This document shows, in pieces, positions 35,216 to 46,914 of a DNA stretch of 64,000 bases; position 1 is the stretch's first letter; each line of letters begins with the position of its first letter. The translations under genes and the position numbers were made by a program. Under the pieces are notes generated by a model that was given only the letters and a program-made list of their open reading frames with translations, was not told the origin of the DNA and made no database searches. Origin of the DNA: Epiperipatus broadwayi (lineage: Eukaryota > Onychophora > Udeonychophora > Euonychophora > Peripatidae); NCBI GenBank assembly GCA_028023455.1, contig JAQFVV010006197.1, forward strand, positions 14,755,254-14,819,253. Direction: 5' to 3'.

Positions 35216-35701
35216 TTGGTTAATATATAGGGTATATGAGCACAGACTTTCAGATGACCCATCACTCTCCGCTCTATCTAATAACACTGATACACTCAAC
35301 ATGGGTGTGACAAGAATCTCGGCCTCAGGGTGGCCTTCGAGCATTCCATCATCAGATTTCCAATTGGATAGACGGTTGAAGAGTTGGAGGGTGTAGTAGA
35401 TTGGAGCCTGTCAATTAAAGTATGAAGATTGTCTATCTTAATATATATCTGAGCACTTATAGTATATATGTGTGGGAGATGATAATCTGGACCAACTGAT
35501 GATTGCTGGTTTAGGATGAAATACGTATATTGGTGATTATTTATCTTTTCAGCATATATGTGCTTGAGTGTATCAGTGTTACTAGATAGAGTGGAGAGTG
35601 ATGGGTCATCTGAAAGTCTGTGCTCATATACCCTATATATTACATATATAGACACAGGTATAGAATAAGCCTGTGTTTCAGTTATTATTTTGGTTAATAT
35701 A
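35216..35701. mobile_element. Foldback element 1 with unidentified minus-strand ORF
   Basis: Arms of about 75 bp at 35223-35298 and 35567-35645 are near-perfect inverted copies. The whole is bounded by the 12-bp direct repeat TTGGTTAATATA at 35216-35227 and 35690-35701, which looks like a target duplication. A short hairpin ACAGG...CCTGT lies at the right end near 35654-35674. On the minus strand a 119-codon ORF (35296-35655) contains EKINNHQYTYFILNQQSSVG and AQIYIKIDNLHTLIDRLQST. The protein is not recognised. The same reading frame is largely kept in element 2. Confidence 0.62.
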
Positions 35702-35746
35702 ATCTGTTAGGAGGACATTTTGGGTAACTTTTTACTACTCTATTAT

Positions 35747-36223
35747 AATAGGTAGTACTGACTTTTACACGACACACCACTCAATCTGATATTACTGATA
35801 CAATTGAACACATATATGTCGAAAAGATAAATAATCACCAATATACATATTTCATGCTAAACCAGCAATCATCAGTTGATCCAGATTATCATCTCCATAC
35901 ATATATGCAATAAATGCTCAGATATATATTAAGATAGCCAATCTTCATACTTTAATGGACAGGCTTCAATCCACTCCACACTCCAAACATCCATCCAATT
36001 GGATGTGTGGAGATAATAATTTGGACCAACTGATGATTGCTGGTTTAGCATGAAATACGTATATTGATGATTATTTATCTTTTTGACATATATGTGTTCA
36101 AGTGCATCAGTGATATGAGATAGAGTAGTGGGTCGTGTGAAAGTCTGAGCTCATATACCCTATATATTACATATATTGATACAGGTATATAATAAGCCTG
36201 TATTTCAGTTAATAGGTAGTACT
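35747..36223. mobile_element. Foldback element 2, relative of 35216-35701
   Basis: The 13-bp direct repeat AATAGGTAGTACT at 35747-35759 and 36211-36223 flanks the element. Its left half (35760-35905) is inverted relative to its right half (36004-36150), and both halves match element 1. The right end shares the ACAGG...CCTGT hairpin and the word tttcagtta. The left half on the plus strand and the right half on the minus strand both keep the frame INNHQYTYFMLNQQSSV. A stop and small indels interrupt it. Confidence 0.6.
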
Positions 36224-37982
36224 ATAAGACTTTATAAATTCACTTTTAATCATATCCCCTGCCATTTTATCAATAAAAGTGATTGATTGATTTAATTTAA
36301 CACTAAAAAGAAAGCCAATATTTTTTTTTTACAAATTATAATTATTTTTATTAATTCCCTAGCAAAATATAAGGTTACAAAACACATATAGAAAAAAGAT
36401 CTTTTTTAGAATCAACTTATAATTTTACTTCAATTATTTATTATTTTTAACAATAAAATAATATTAAATTTGAAATGCTCTGATTATTTATACTACTGAA
36501 AGAAAAAAAACTTTATATTGTAAGAATTGTCATTAAAAATTACTTTATCAAGTTATAAAAGCAAAATTAAATAGGTAATGCCATTTATAATAAAACAATA
36601 AAAGTACTAAAATAAATAAACATAATAATAAAAAAGAAAATTGATAAAAATTATCTTGCTTCCTTTTTCTCCCTCTGTATATACATATTTATGCATATAT
36701 ATAATAAAATACTGTAATTTAACTGATGACAATTGTAAATTATATTCTAAAAAATAAATAATAATTTGAATTATTATATACTTAAGGCTGACTTTCAAAA
36801 ATATTTTACAATAAGTGACGTTAAATACCTGTTCTCAACCTCCCATTTATACATTGTCTGTATTGTTCAAATGATATATGATTATCTATCCAAAACTGAT
36901 TTCACTCACTTCATATATCTTTTATTTCAAATTATTTCTCTTGATAATTTTAATTTCATAATGTCTAAAGAATGAGATATTCTAACCAAACTGATGCCTC
37001 TGAATGAGAGGCTAAAGTTTTTAATGTTTCTTAAATTCCATATCCAATTAATAGTTCACTTGCTTACATAGCTTCCAATTTTGCTACATTCATAGCTATT
37101 TTCAATAAGCTATTCTAAATATTTTCATCTCCCTCCTCCTGCTTCTCTGAATTAAATTTGATCACTATTTAAGTGTCAAGTCCTATATTATATTCACAAA
37201 ATTTCTATCTATAAATTTTTGCTTTGTTTTAAAAAAACTGTTTTCAAATGATATAAAAAAAACCCAAAAACAAAGCAACACAGACTAAAAAATTACAGAA
37301 TTGGAAAAAATTTTAAATGAAAATTAGTTTTTGGTTCAAGCAAGATAAAATTTGACTTTGTAAAAATATTTTAAATTAATTATATTTTTAACCATGTATT
37401 TCATTTCTCATTTGAATAATGAATATTGGATCAATTATAATAATGGATTTGATAAATTTTTAGAATTTCAGTTTAACTATATATTTAACAATTATTAAAG
37501 TAAAATTTAAATATACCATACAACAAGAAAAATACTACAGAATTTGATAAACTTTTACTATAAAATTGATAAATGTTTAAGATATCAATTTAAATATACT
37601 TAACATGTAAAAAAGTAAATTTTAAAATTCTATGGTTATAGCAAGAGAAATACTGAATTTCATAAAATTCTACAATTTCCTTTTAATTATATTCTCACAT
37701 GATAAAGTAAAATGTTGTGGGCTGCATATTGAAATACATTGTAAGAAAATGAAGAGATATTCGTTTTTGGTAATCCAGGTAAAATTTTATCGAATAAGTA
37801 TATTTTAAATTTTGTTTGAACCATGTATTTAATTTCTTATTTACAATAACATCAAAATTTTATAGCCATTTAAAAAATTATCACATGAGAAATATAGAAT
37901 AATTTTAAAATTGTTTATACATTAATAAAAATTATATTTTTTGCAATACTGCTGTTGATAATTATTTATGTAAATATTACTT
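36224..37982. other. AT-rich stretch, no gene seen
   Basis: From 37320 to 37900 words such as gaatttgataaa, tttaaatata and agaaatactgaatt recur at irregular spacing, which may be a very diverged array. ORFs at 36607-36798 and 36766-36975 are low-complexity. Confidence 0.45.
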
Positions 37983-38295
37983 AAATATATTTTAATTATC
38001 AAATTTTCTACTAATGCAAGAGGACAACTAGAGAAATGTTGAGAATAAACAAGGTAAATATTTTCTTTTTGGTATTCAGTACATCAAAAATAGAAAATGG
38101 AACACATAAATATATTTTAATTATCAAATTTTCTACTAATACAAAGGTACAGCTAGAGTTCGAAAGTAGAATATGTAAATATATTTTAATTATTAAAATT
38201 TCTAATAATGGCAATAGGGCAGCTAAAGAAATGAAGAGAATTAATGAGGGAAATTTATATTTAGAATTCAGTACATCAAAAATGGAATTTAGATA
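37983..38295. repeat. Divergent tandem repeat
   Basis: AAATATATTTTAATTAT.AAA recurs near 37983, 38107 and 38177, each followed by a variant of tttctactaatgcaagaggacaactaga. The words attcagtacatcaaaaat also occur twice, near 38073 and 38268. The ORFs on both strands here are products of the repeat. Confidence 0.6.
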
Positions 38296-39625
38296 AAAGA
38301 CATTAAAATTTTTTTTACTGTTCAGAAGATACTCTCCTTATATATATTGTAACGGTTTGTACCCGGCGTAAACACGTATATAGGTGGTAAACATTTATTA
38401 CATATTTCAAATCTAAGTTTCTGCTCTTTTTATTTAAATGAAAATTATGATGTGAACACACACACACACATATATATAGTTGGTTTTGCAATGTACTCTT
38501 ATTACTCGCCCAACATATTTATGGATGTCAATTTGACTCCAAGCGCCAATCTTACTTACGAGTAAGTAAGAATTATGCTGGGAGAGAACGAGTATCTATT
38601 TCTAGTGATTAGAGCTTATACCTCTGGCTAGCTCACTCAGGGGTAGTGGTCATTGACCGTGGGAAAGAGGTGGAGGGAACAGATCAAATGCGCACAGAGC
38701 GCATAAACGATTCGTTTTACTTTCTTACTTTTGTTCTTAATGCTACTCTAAGAAATTAATACTAAATACACACAATTACATTTAAAACACTACTTAATAT
38801 TTATTAATACAAAAAAATAATAAAACCCAATAGAATCCCACAATTGGATATTGGTTTGTGCCCGAATACTTAAATAACACGCATGTAAATACACACTTGC
38901 ATAAGTTCATAAATGTAACAAACAAAACATATATATCATAGCATGAAAAATAACTGCAATCAGATGTTATCCTGTCTATTTAGGCATATAGTTATATAGG
39001 ACGTTATTTCAACTGTCTCTTTATTTACTTTCAACCCTTTTACGCATTATTTTACTAAGATATGTTCTCATTCAAGAGATTACTGTCATTTACGAAAATA
39101 TTTGAGTTACCTACTTTATCTCACCCGGGTGCAGATTAACGGTAATTTTCCACTGGCTTCATGCTATGAGTAAATGATTTCTTTCTTTTATACGCTTCCG
39201 TAAGGCAATCAATGGCATCCGGTGAATGCTGTTCTTTCCATAACTTTAGGAAGGGCTTCGCTCCTACATGGACAGTGACGATAATATCTCCGCAGGATGG
39301 ATGGCATAGTCCGGTCAGCTCTGTTCTTCTACCCCAGCCTGTTCATGATTTTAAGATTAAATTTTTTCTTTTACTAATTTTCCTTCGATCCTGCTCGTGG
39401 CAGTCACAGTTCTAGAATCCTCTTCAAAGTTCAGCTTTCCAACTCCAATTAATCATGCTATTGTTCCCTTCTTTTTAATTAAACCACGTGGTTTGCAAAT
39501 AGAAAATCTTTTCAATAACTTTTCTTTTCTTTGTTTTTTTTTATCTATGTTCAGGAATTTCAATTTTACCTTGAGATCCACACTCGACTGTTCATTGTCT
39601 CTTATTTATAACATTTTCTTTTATT
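38296..39625. other. Unassigned, with GC-richer islands
   Basis: It contains a (CA)n tract at about 38456-38470, the palindrome CTTACTTACGAGTAAGTAAG at 38551-38570 and a GC-richer block to about 38710. The ORFs at 39212-39415 and 39397-39627 are Pro/Phe/Ser-rich without a known domain. The composition suggests one or more old insertions, but no family was identified. Confidence 0.35.
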
Positions 39626-39885
39626 AATTAAAACAGCTTTGTCTCGAGATAGCGATCTGCAACTTTTCGGGTCCTTTCTTTGCAATTAACTTATCTTTTA
39701 GAATTTGTAAAATCTTTCCTTAGTTGACCACCTTGGAATCAATTTCTTTTTAAATTAAAATAGCTTTATTCCTTGAGATAGCGATCTATAACTTTCTGAA
39801 TTCTTTATTTCCAATTAACATATCTTTTAGAATTTTTAAAATCTTTCCTTTAGTCGTCCATCTTGGAATCAATTTCTTTTTACGA
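39626..39885. repeat. 128-bp tandem duplication
   Basis: Two adjacent copies share gagatagcgatct, aattaac.tatcttttagaa, aaaatctttcctt and ccttggaatcaatttctttt in the same order. They differ by many substitutions and a few indels, so the duplication is not recent. Confidence 0.75.
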
Positions 39886-40084
39886 AACTATTACATTTAC
39901 TCACTCATGCAGCAATATAAACACGCGTATAAACAAAATATAAGAGCACAAACCACATAATCCCCCATCCTTCTTATGTTTCAATCTATTTTTATTTACT
40001 TACTTAAAATATATACACACACACACATACAAAACAATAATGAGAAAAAAAATTTAACTTAATATTACACTTGATTTGAGTATA

Positions 40085-40146
40085 TATGTATGCTCAGTGG
40101 TATCGCCCGATGACTTAGAACAGGGTTTGAACTCAGCCCTGTTATA
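40085..40146 (+). mobile_element. tRNA-like fragment between TA tracts
   Basis: GCTCAGTGGTATCGC at 40092-40106 resembles a D-arm and A-box region and GGGTTTGAACTC at 40123-40134 a B box. The spacing between them is about 12 bp shorter than in a tRNA. The flanks are tatatatgta and ataatatata. This is most likely a SINE head or tRNA pseudogene. Confidence 0.38.
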
Positions 40147-43100
40147 ATATATAAATTGAAAACTATATTTTAATAATCAACTGCATTATATTCTATTTTT
40201 TTATTATTCTATTAACATGTGCAAAGTGGCAGATTGGCTTTGCAAGTATTAGTAAATTAAAACAATGCAGTGTAGTTAAAAATTAAAATATATTTAAAGA
40301 ATATTTACATGAAATAATAATATACGAGTTAGCTAAAAATGACATACATTGTTTATAAAAATGTGTTACAATACTTATTTTTATCTACTATTGATATCAC
40401 ACTATTATTTTATATAAATATTATTAAATTATAATTATTGCTCTCTCTACCTTTCTTCTCATGAATTGCCTTCTATCAAATACATTACTTCATAGTTTAA
40501 GTTACATTAACAGGTGTAAAGACTTTCAACTCAAAGCCACTATCAAATAAAGTCTAAAAAATAATGGTTCAGTAAATAATGTTTTACTATATAAGTTAAA
40601 AACTGACATATTACTAAATGGAAAATAAATAACAACCCATCAATCATGAGTAAATAGGTCTCTGCAGTAAATGCAAATCTGCTACTGATGCAAATATTGT
40701 CTAAGAGTATATGCATTAAATTTTCTTTTCTTAATGGTAGTCATTCTTTTAGATTAATTAATTAAAAATCAAAGCTTTTTTGCAATTCTTAAGATGAGCA
40801 ATTTTTTTTTATCATACTTTAATTCATTATATTGTCAGGTTTTGATACAATTTCACTTTCTTTTTCCCACAACTATTAATTTCAATTACTTCTCTATTTA
40901 ACATTTTGACATTATGAAAATATCTTGCTCAAATAGTATCCCTACTGTCTCTTGAAAGTTTGTACCTCTAAATTTAGCCTAGCTTCCAGAAATCTCTTTT
41001 AGTTATCTTAAATATTCAAAATTTTTCCTGCCTGTTGAAAAATTTTTCATACACATCCCAAAATTGTAATGTTTATTTTTTTTAATTTCCTATCTACTGC
41101 CCTTATATCTCTTTTTTCCAAAGTTGCATACACATATGCTTGCTTCATGTTTTGCTCAAACTTTAAACTATTTCCTAGCATATGGAATATATTTCTGTAT
41201 ATCCGCACACATTAGTATATGTGCATGCATGTGTGTACAATTTATATATTTTTAAAAGTTAACACTTATTCTCTGAATCATGCCACATTTAAGTTAAAGA
41301 AGTATTTTATTTAAAAAAAGCGTGATCAATTAAACAGTGTAAGAGTAAGGTATTTCATACAATAGAAGGTAGGGCAGGTATGGGAAATAAGCCATTACTA
41401 AAATATGTACCTTATTTCCTTATCAAGAGAGACAGTCAGAGGGAAAGAGTTATAAGCACTTTTTAATGTCTACATACATTTTAAGGTATAAGCTACAGTT
41501 AAAATAAAGACAAAAAAATCCATATGGCTACATGAAAATTGAGGAAGCAAAATTCAGATTGAACATCAGTTAAGGGAAAAGTAAAGTAAATCCATCAAGA
41601 AACTCATGAGGTACAGCTCCAGGTGAAGAATAATATATAAGTGGGGAATGGGGCATTGTTTAAAATAGCGGCTTATATTTTGAAAGTTCGGATGTATATT
41701 TTGAAATTATTATTCTGACATATCCTGAAGATTCGACATCTTACCTGTGAACTCTGTTTTATTATAAAAAGAAATAAAACCAGTACCTGTCATCATGTGT
41801 GAGTAGTCAGCCATCGGTTTCTCTGCGACCATCAGATGGAACAGGCATCCCAAAAGAAGTTCCAATGTGTCATCAAGATCTAGCCACCATCATGAGTCCC
41901 CAAAGCCAAGAAACATTTAGCTAATCTGTGAAGAAACGAATTCCGAAAATGTCCACCATATAGCTGGTAATATGTTTAACTAACTCTTAAAAGCAATGTA
42001 ACTATAACTCAAATAATTAATTAACATATTTTTAATTTACGCAGTCTTAATTTATTAAATTTTATATATTTTGTAAGTCATAATTCTACTGGTTTTGATA
42101 TTTAGCAAAGTAAATTTTAATTTTCTTGACTATTTCATTTTATTCAGGTTTATTTAAATGATGGAGGGAGTTAAATTACTAAAGTTGTTTACACTGTTCT
42201 GCTCTCATTGTTCCCCTGGGATGAAGTGAGTTGGGAAGATGCTAAATTTAAAAGTATAAAATATCAAAACAGCACAAAATGTTTAAACCAATTTCTTTAT
42301 TACTATACCCCCACCCCCAATCATATCAAACAGAAGTTATAGTTAAATTCCTCAGAATTATTTTAAATTATTGAAGAATGGCATGCGTTTAGTAATCAAT
42401 TATATATGTAAAAAATTTTATGAACTGTGTTGCCTATTAAGATTTGATTCAACCTCTATGTATAAAAGATCATTTTATATCTGAAATTTATGACTGAAAA
42501 AAATATATAAGTTGTGTCATATCCAAACGACCTACCTCATGTAGTGTTATGATAATCCTATTTAATGTTAAAGTTTATTTTATGAGAGAGGAAAGTAAAT
42601 GTGTTGGCTCTTTAAGCGGGTGTCCCGAGCATCTTTATTTGATTGGCCGAAATGTAGTTTTTCTTTAATGACGTAAAAACTAAAAGCATGATGTCAACAG
42701 AAATATGGTCATTTGATACAGCTTTAATGTAACTTTCTAAAGATGTTTTTAACAAAAAATCCGATGAAATTGGGATTTTTTATTATTTTTTTTCGTAACT
42801 GGCATATTTAATTTCTTTTTTGATCAATTTTGTAATTTCCACGAAGCGATAAAGACAGAAAACTTTTATTGGCCTAAAAATACGCTTTTATCAGATTAAA
42901 AATATGCTGATTCACAAACAAGACCTTCCATAAAGTCTAAACATAATTAAAGACTATCGGACTTGGAAAGTATATAATTTTAATTTTTTGAATATTTTAA
43001 TTTTTTTAATTATTTGAAAAAATGTTTTAATTTTTATTAATTTGTGTTTGTAGTGGTGTGTGTCTATATAAATTTATATTTATTTATGCTCATATGAATT

Positions 43101-43265
43101 CATATGTACAGTAATTTTATGTGTTCTAACCCACTTATTTTATAAAAATAATGACTCTCAAAAGATTCAATAATTTATTATTATGTTTATATGGTGTGTT
43201 TGTGTTTACAAGTAATGATTTACAAAACTAATAATCAAATGTACAGAAAGATTGCATATGCAGGC
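40147..43265. other. AT-rich stretch with two short coding-like or promoter-like islands
   Basis: An open frame of about 48 codons ending near 41912 includes RPSDGTGIPKEVPMCHQDL and ends in a stop. Its tail (ccaaagccaagaaacattt) resembles 63302-63321. At 42600-42680 there is a GC-richer block with gattggccg and tgacgtaa, CCAAT-like and CRE-like words. Neither is enough to call a gene. Confidence 0.35.
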
Positions 43266-43270
43266 AAATA

Positions 43271-43348
43271 GCATCACTGGTGTGGATAAAAAATATAAAC
43301 ATCACTGGTGTGCATAAAAATATAAACATCACTGATGTACACACAAAA
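43271..43348. repeat. 27-28 bp minisatellite, three units
   Basis: Units of the type catcactggtgtg.ataaaaatataaa begin near 43272, 43300 and 43327. The third has diverged (catcactgatgtacacacaa). Confidence 0.75.
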
Positions 43349-43349
43349 A

Positions 43350-46300
43350 AAATGAAAAGACTAATTTTATCAGTGATACAGACAATAGCCTACAATTTCT
43401 AGTTTTAGATAGACAAGAAGCCAATTGCTATGATGACAAATGCATATCTCTTCTTTTATTAGGATGAATCTTTTTCTTATAGATGCCTTTAATTTTTGGT
43501 AACTTTTGGGGTACAAGATAAAAATGAAGAATTCTTATGTGATTCTGAAGCTATGGATTATCTCAGGTAAGACATATTATATATGGTTTGAAAGATAATT
43601 TTGTGAGGAATACAAAGATATTATCACTTAAGATATAACGTAAACTTAGTTAATGATGAATTAGAAATTATGAACAACCAATAAAGTAATAATTATGTTG
43701 GACGTTAAAATTTCTTTTTTCCTTATTTTTTAAATGGTAATCACTATTTGTCTTAACCTTATTGTTTTCCTTAGTTTTTCCAGTTTCTATTAATGTAAAG
43801 GTTTTTGCTCTAACATTATTAAAACTGAAGTTATTGTGAAAATTGTGTCTCAGGTCAGTTTTTAAAAAAATTTCAATATGTCATTTGGAGAACTAAGCAG
43901 ATAATCAAGGATTTATCATGTGAAGATAATATTTGTAATTTATATAAATAAGTGTGCCACATTACCTATATACATTATATAATCTATCTGTAAAGTAAAG
44001 TACCCTTTTTATATATGGGTAGTGTAATAAAGAACCTATTAAGCTACCAGTTATATTATGTGTGATTAATTCTCCCCATCTATTAAATACTGTAAAATTC
44101 TAAGTTAAGTTTTATTAATAAATGTTGTATTATTAATGGGTTTTGAAATTTCTATCCAAACTATATATATGATTAACTAGGGATACTTATTATTTATTAA
44201 AAATGAATTTTATAGTGTTTATTAGTGTGGGTGGAAGGTTTATAAAGTTATTACTTATGGTTCTTAAAATTTGCATTTCTGCTCTCCATATTTCATTGTC
44301 ATGATTTACTATTATTATCACTTCATTACCTCCACTCTTTCTGTATGGTTCATTCATCATATATGGTCCCACTGCATAATGGCAGACCAGACGTCTTGCA
44401 TGCCTGGTTCCTAATCCAAATATTAGCACGGTTCTATGGGGAGCCAGAGACTCTTTCACGATCCTCAAATCCTAGATTTTAGCACATCATTTCCTCCATT
44501 GGTATGCACCCTCAGTTACAAGAAGATGCACCTCTGCAGAGAGAATCATCATTCATCTCAAACAATGCCATCTAAGTCCATCTTTATTCTTATTATTATT
44601 CGTATTTACCAGTGACAACATTTTTGATGGGGATAGTACCGCAATAAATGATTTATTTGTTTAATCTTCACTTATGCATGAGTAACCCTGGGTAACCTTA
44701 AAATCAAACCAGTCCACAATAGTTCCTTTTTATATGATATAACAATAAATTAGTGTTTCAAACTCATAATGGCTGATAGCAACCTATAAATATTAATTAT
44801 GAATTAATAGGTACACACTATAATATGTAAACCACCACTCTCTTCATTTATATGATGTAAAAAACCAGTAGAATCTTTTATTTAACAAATCTGTAAGCTA
44901 CCGATTCACTAAATCCTTTCCTATAATAAACTTTTGTTATAACCATTAATTATGAGTATGTTATTGGAACCATAGTATAATTATATAGATTTAAGTTGTA
45001 TTGTCAAGTTATTAAATTAGTGCATCCCAGCTTTGTACCTGACCTACAGAGATGCATTTAAGATCATGGTCTTGAAATTATTAAAGTATGGATTAATTGA
45101 ATACATAAGTAAACCTTTATGTAATAAGGTAATTAAAGCATATTGATGAGTGCTAGTGTAGATAAGCTCCCAAGTCGATGAAAGAACTGTGAGAAAGAAT
45201 CTATGTTCAAACTCTGAGCTACATCATGCTGTATAAAGAAGGGAAGCTGTGGGATGTCAAGGGTGTTAATTATGGTGAGACTAGAAAGCCTAGGTAGAAG
45301 TTTAAACTAGTGTATGGGGTAGCCCTGTGTATGTTGGTTGAGAGTCTCTGATTGGTCTTTCGATCTTGTTAACCGATTACACAATCTTGACCATTACAAC
45401 ATCAATTTCTATATTAGCATATGGTTAGTGATTTTTTACTTACCTTTCTCATTTATGGATTCAAACAACCAAAAATATCCCAAGGTCTTCTATCATATCT
45501 ATAACTAAATAATTTCTTACTAAGTTCTCTTTATATCATTTATCTTTCTATAGAATAGATATTTAATTTCTTTCTAACCATTGCAGTGAAGATATATGGA
45601 ATTTTTATCAAAATCTATTTTATAATAATGTTTTATTTTCAAGCCTCGATTTTGTCACATAATGAACTATTATGTTACATTAAATCTATACTTTAGCTGA
45701 TCATAATACTCACATTTAGTTACATTTTTCTTTTAAGTTCTACCATTTTTCTATATTACTTAAACAAATAATTTTTCATTATCTCCAAAAAAAAAAAAGA
45801 TCAATGGACTAATGTTAATTTATCTAAATCTATATTCTCTTTTTAAAAAACCCAATTGCACTAAGTCAACTCCAATTTTTTAATACTATAGTTCTCCAAA
45901 AATTATCTAAACTATCAGTACTAGGTTTTATTTTTTTGGCAAATTTACCTAAATATTACTAGAAATTGTTTTCCACAAACTTGATTATCGGTATAAAGTC
46001 AAAAATTATCAATTTCCCTCAAAGTTTTTTATCTTATACATATATTTCTAATTAAACTCAAGACAAAAAAAAAGAAGCTATTATTGGTTACTAGAGCAAT
46101 ATGCTTTTAGCTTAAAACTGTCAATAGTAATTGATGGTTTCCTAGCACACTAGTGCTAAAAAACAACTCTAGTTATTTTTATTGAAATATTCAGACTTTT
46201 TACTTTGTTTATATCATAGTTGTCAATCCATAACATTTTTAAATTTATATATATATATATATATGTATGTAGACTTAATATGAGTATCAATTGAATACTG

Positions 46301-46900
46301 TTTTCATATTTGAGGGGGACGTTCTCTTCATCTATTAGAAGGCATCAAATATAGATGAAAAAAAAAATCAAATGGCTTTATAACTCAAGGGATCACAAGA
46401 AGCTTAAGTGCTGGATGTAAAAGATCTTAATTTAAATTGTGAAATTTATACTAAAAAATATGACACTCTACCTCTTCACTAAAATATCCAATGCATATAT
46501 AGATCAATTTAAGAAAACAGATTCAATTCTTACTCCTATTTATAAATATCTTTTAATAAAAAAATAACAAGATAGCTCATTTTTTTATTAAAAAAAAGTT
46601 ACATTGCACTGGGCAACATTTTTTTTTTCATATTCTGTTGCATAAGCTTTTAGAACTTTTTCTATACATTTCTGCATTGCTGATTCCAAATCTGAAATCC
46701 ATTTTTTGGTGCATGCATGCTCTAGTTTTTATACAATTTTAATTTCTTTTTGTTACAATTAATGGCATGCATTGGCTTTCAAATTGGAGTTAAAGAGCAA
46801 CGACTCTTGGATTGAATATAACCACAAGGCAGTTAATGTTTTACAAACATCACTTTTACATAATTGTAGTTGTTCTGATAAAAACACCCTCTTATTTTGC
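43350..46900. other. AT-rich stretch without an identified gene
   Basis: The only coding-like item is the minus-strand ORF at 44190-44468. A GC-richer patch at 45150-45370 contains a B-box-like word (atgttcaaactctg) but no matching A box. A (TA)n tract lies near 46248-46265. Confidence 0.45.
44190..44468 (-). CDS. Unidentified 92-codon ORF
   Basis: The first 60 codons are less AT-biased than the surroundings and protein-like, including LIFGLGTRHARRLVCHYAVG and YMMNEPYRKSGGNEVIII. The last 25 are AT-driven. Sequence upstream on the same strand has a splice-acceptor-like ctctctgcag near 44534-44543. No domain, signal peptide or membrane segment is recognised. It may be a transposon fragment or an exon. 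Confidence 0.22.
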   Translation of the reverse strand: MRIVKESLAPHRTVLIFGLGTRHARRLVCHYAVGPYMMNEPYRKSGGNEVIIIVNHDNEIWRAEMQILRTISNNFINLPPTLINTIKFIFNK

Positions 46901-46914
46901 TTTTAGATTGAATC

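Noticed and set aside
35156-35344. 62-codon minus-strand ORF at the left edge of foldback element 1
   Set aside because: It overlaps the 119-codon frame in another phase and runs through the inverted arm; the longer frame is the one repeated in element 2.
35654-35690. Helitron 3' end (hairpin near the terminus)
   Set aside because: The hairpin is not followed by CTRR and the element is flanked by 12-13 bp duplications, whereas Helitrons insert between A and T without duplication.
40085-40146. A functional tRNA gene
   Set aside because: The A-box to B-box distance is too short and no acceptor stem can be formed by eye.
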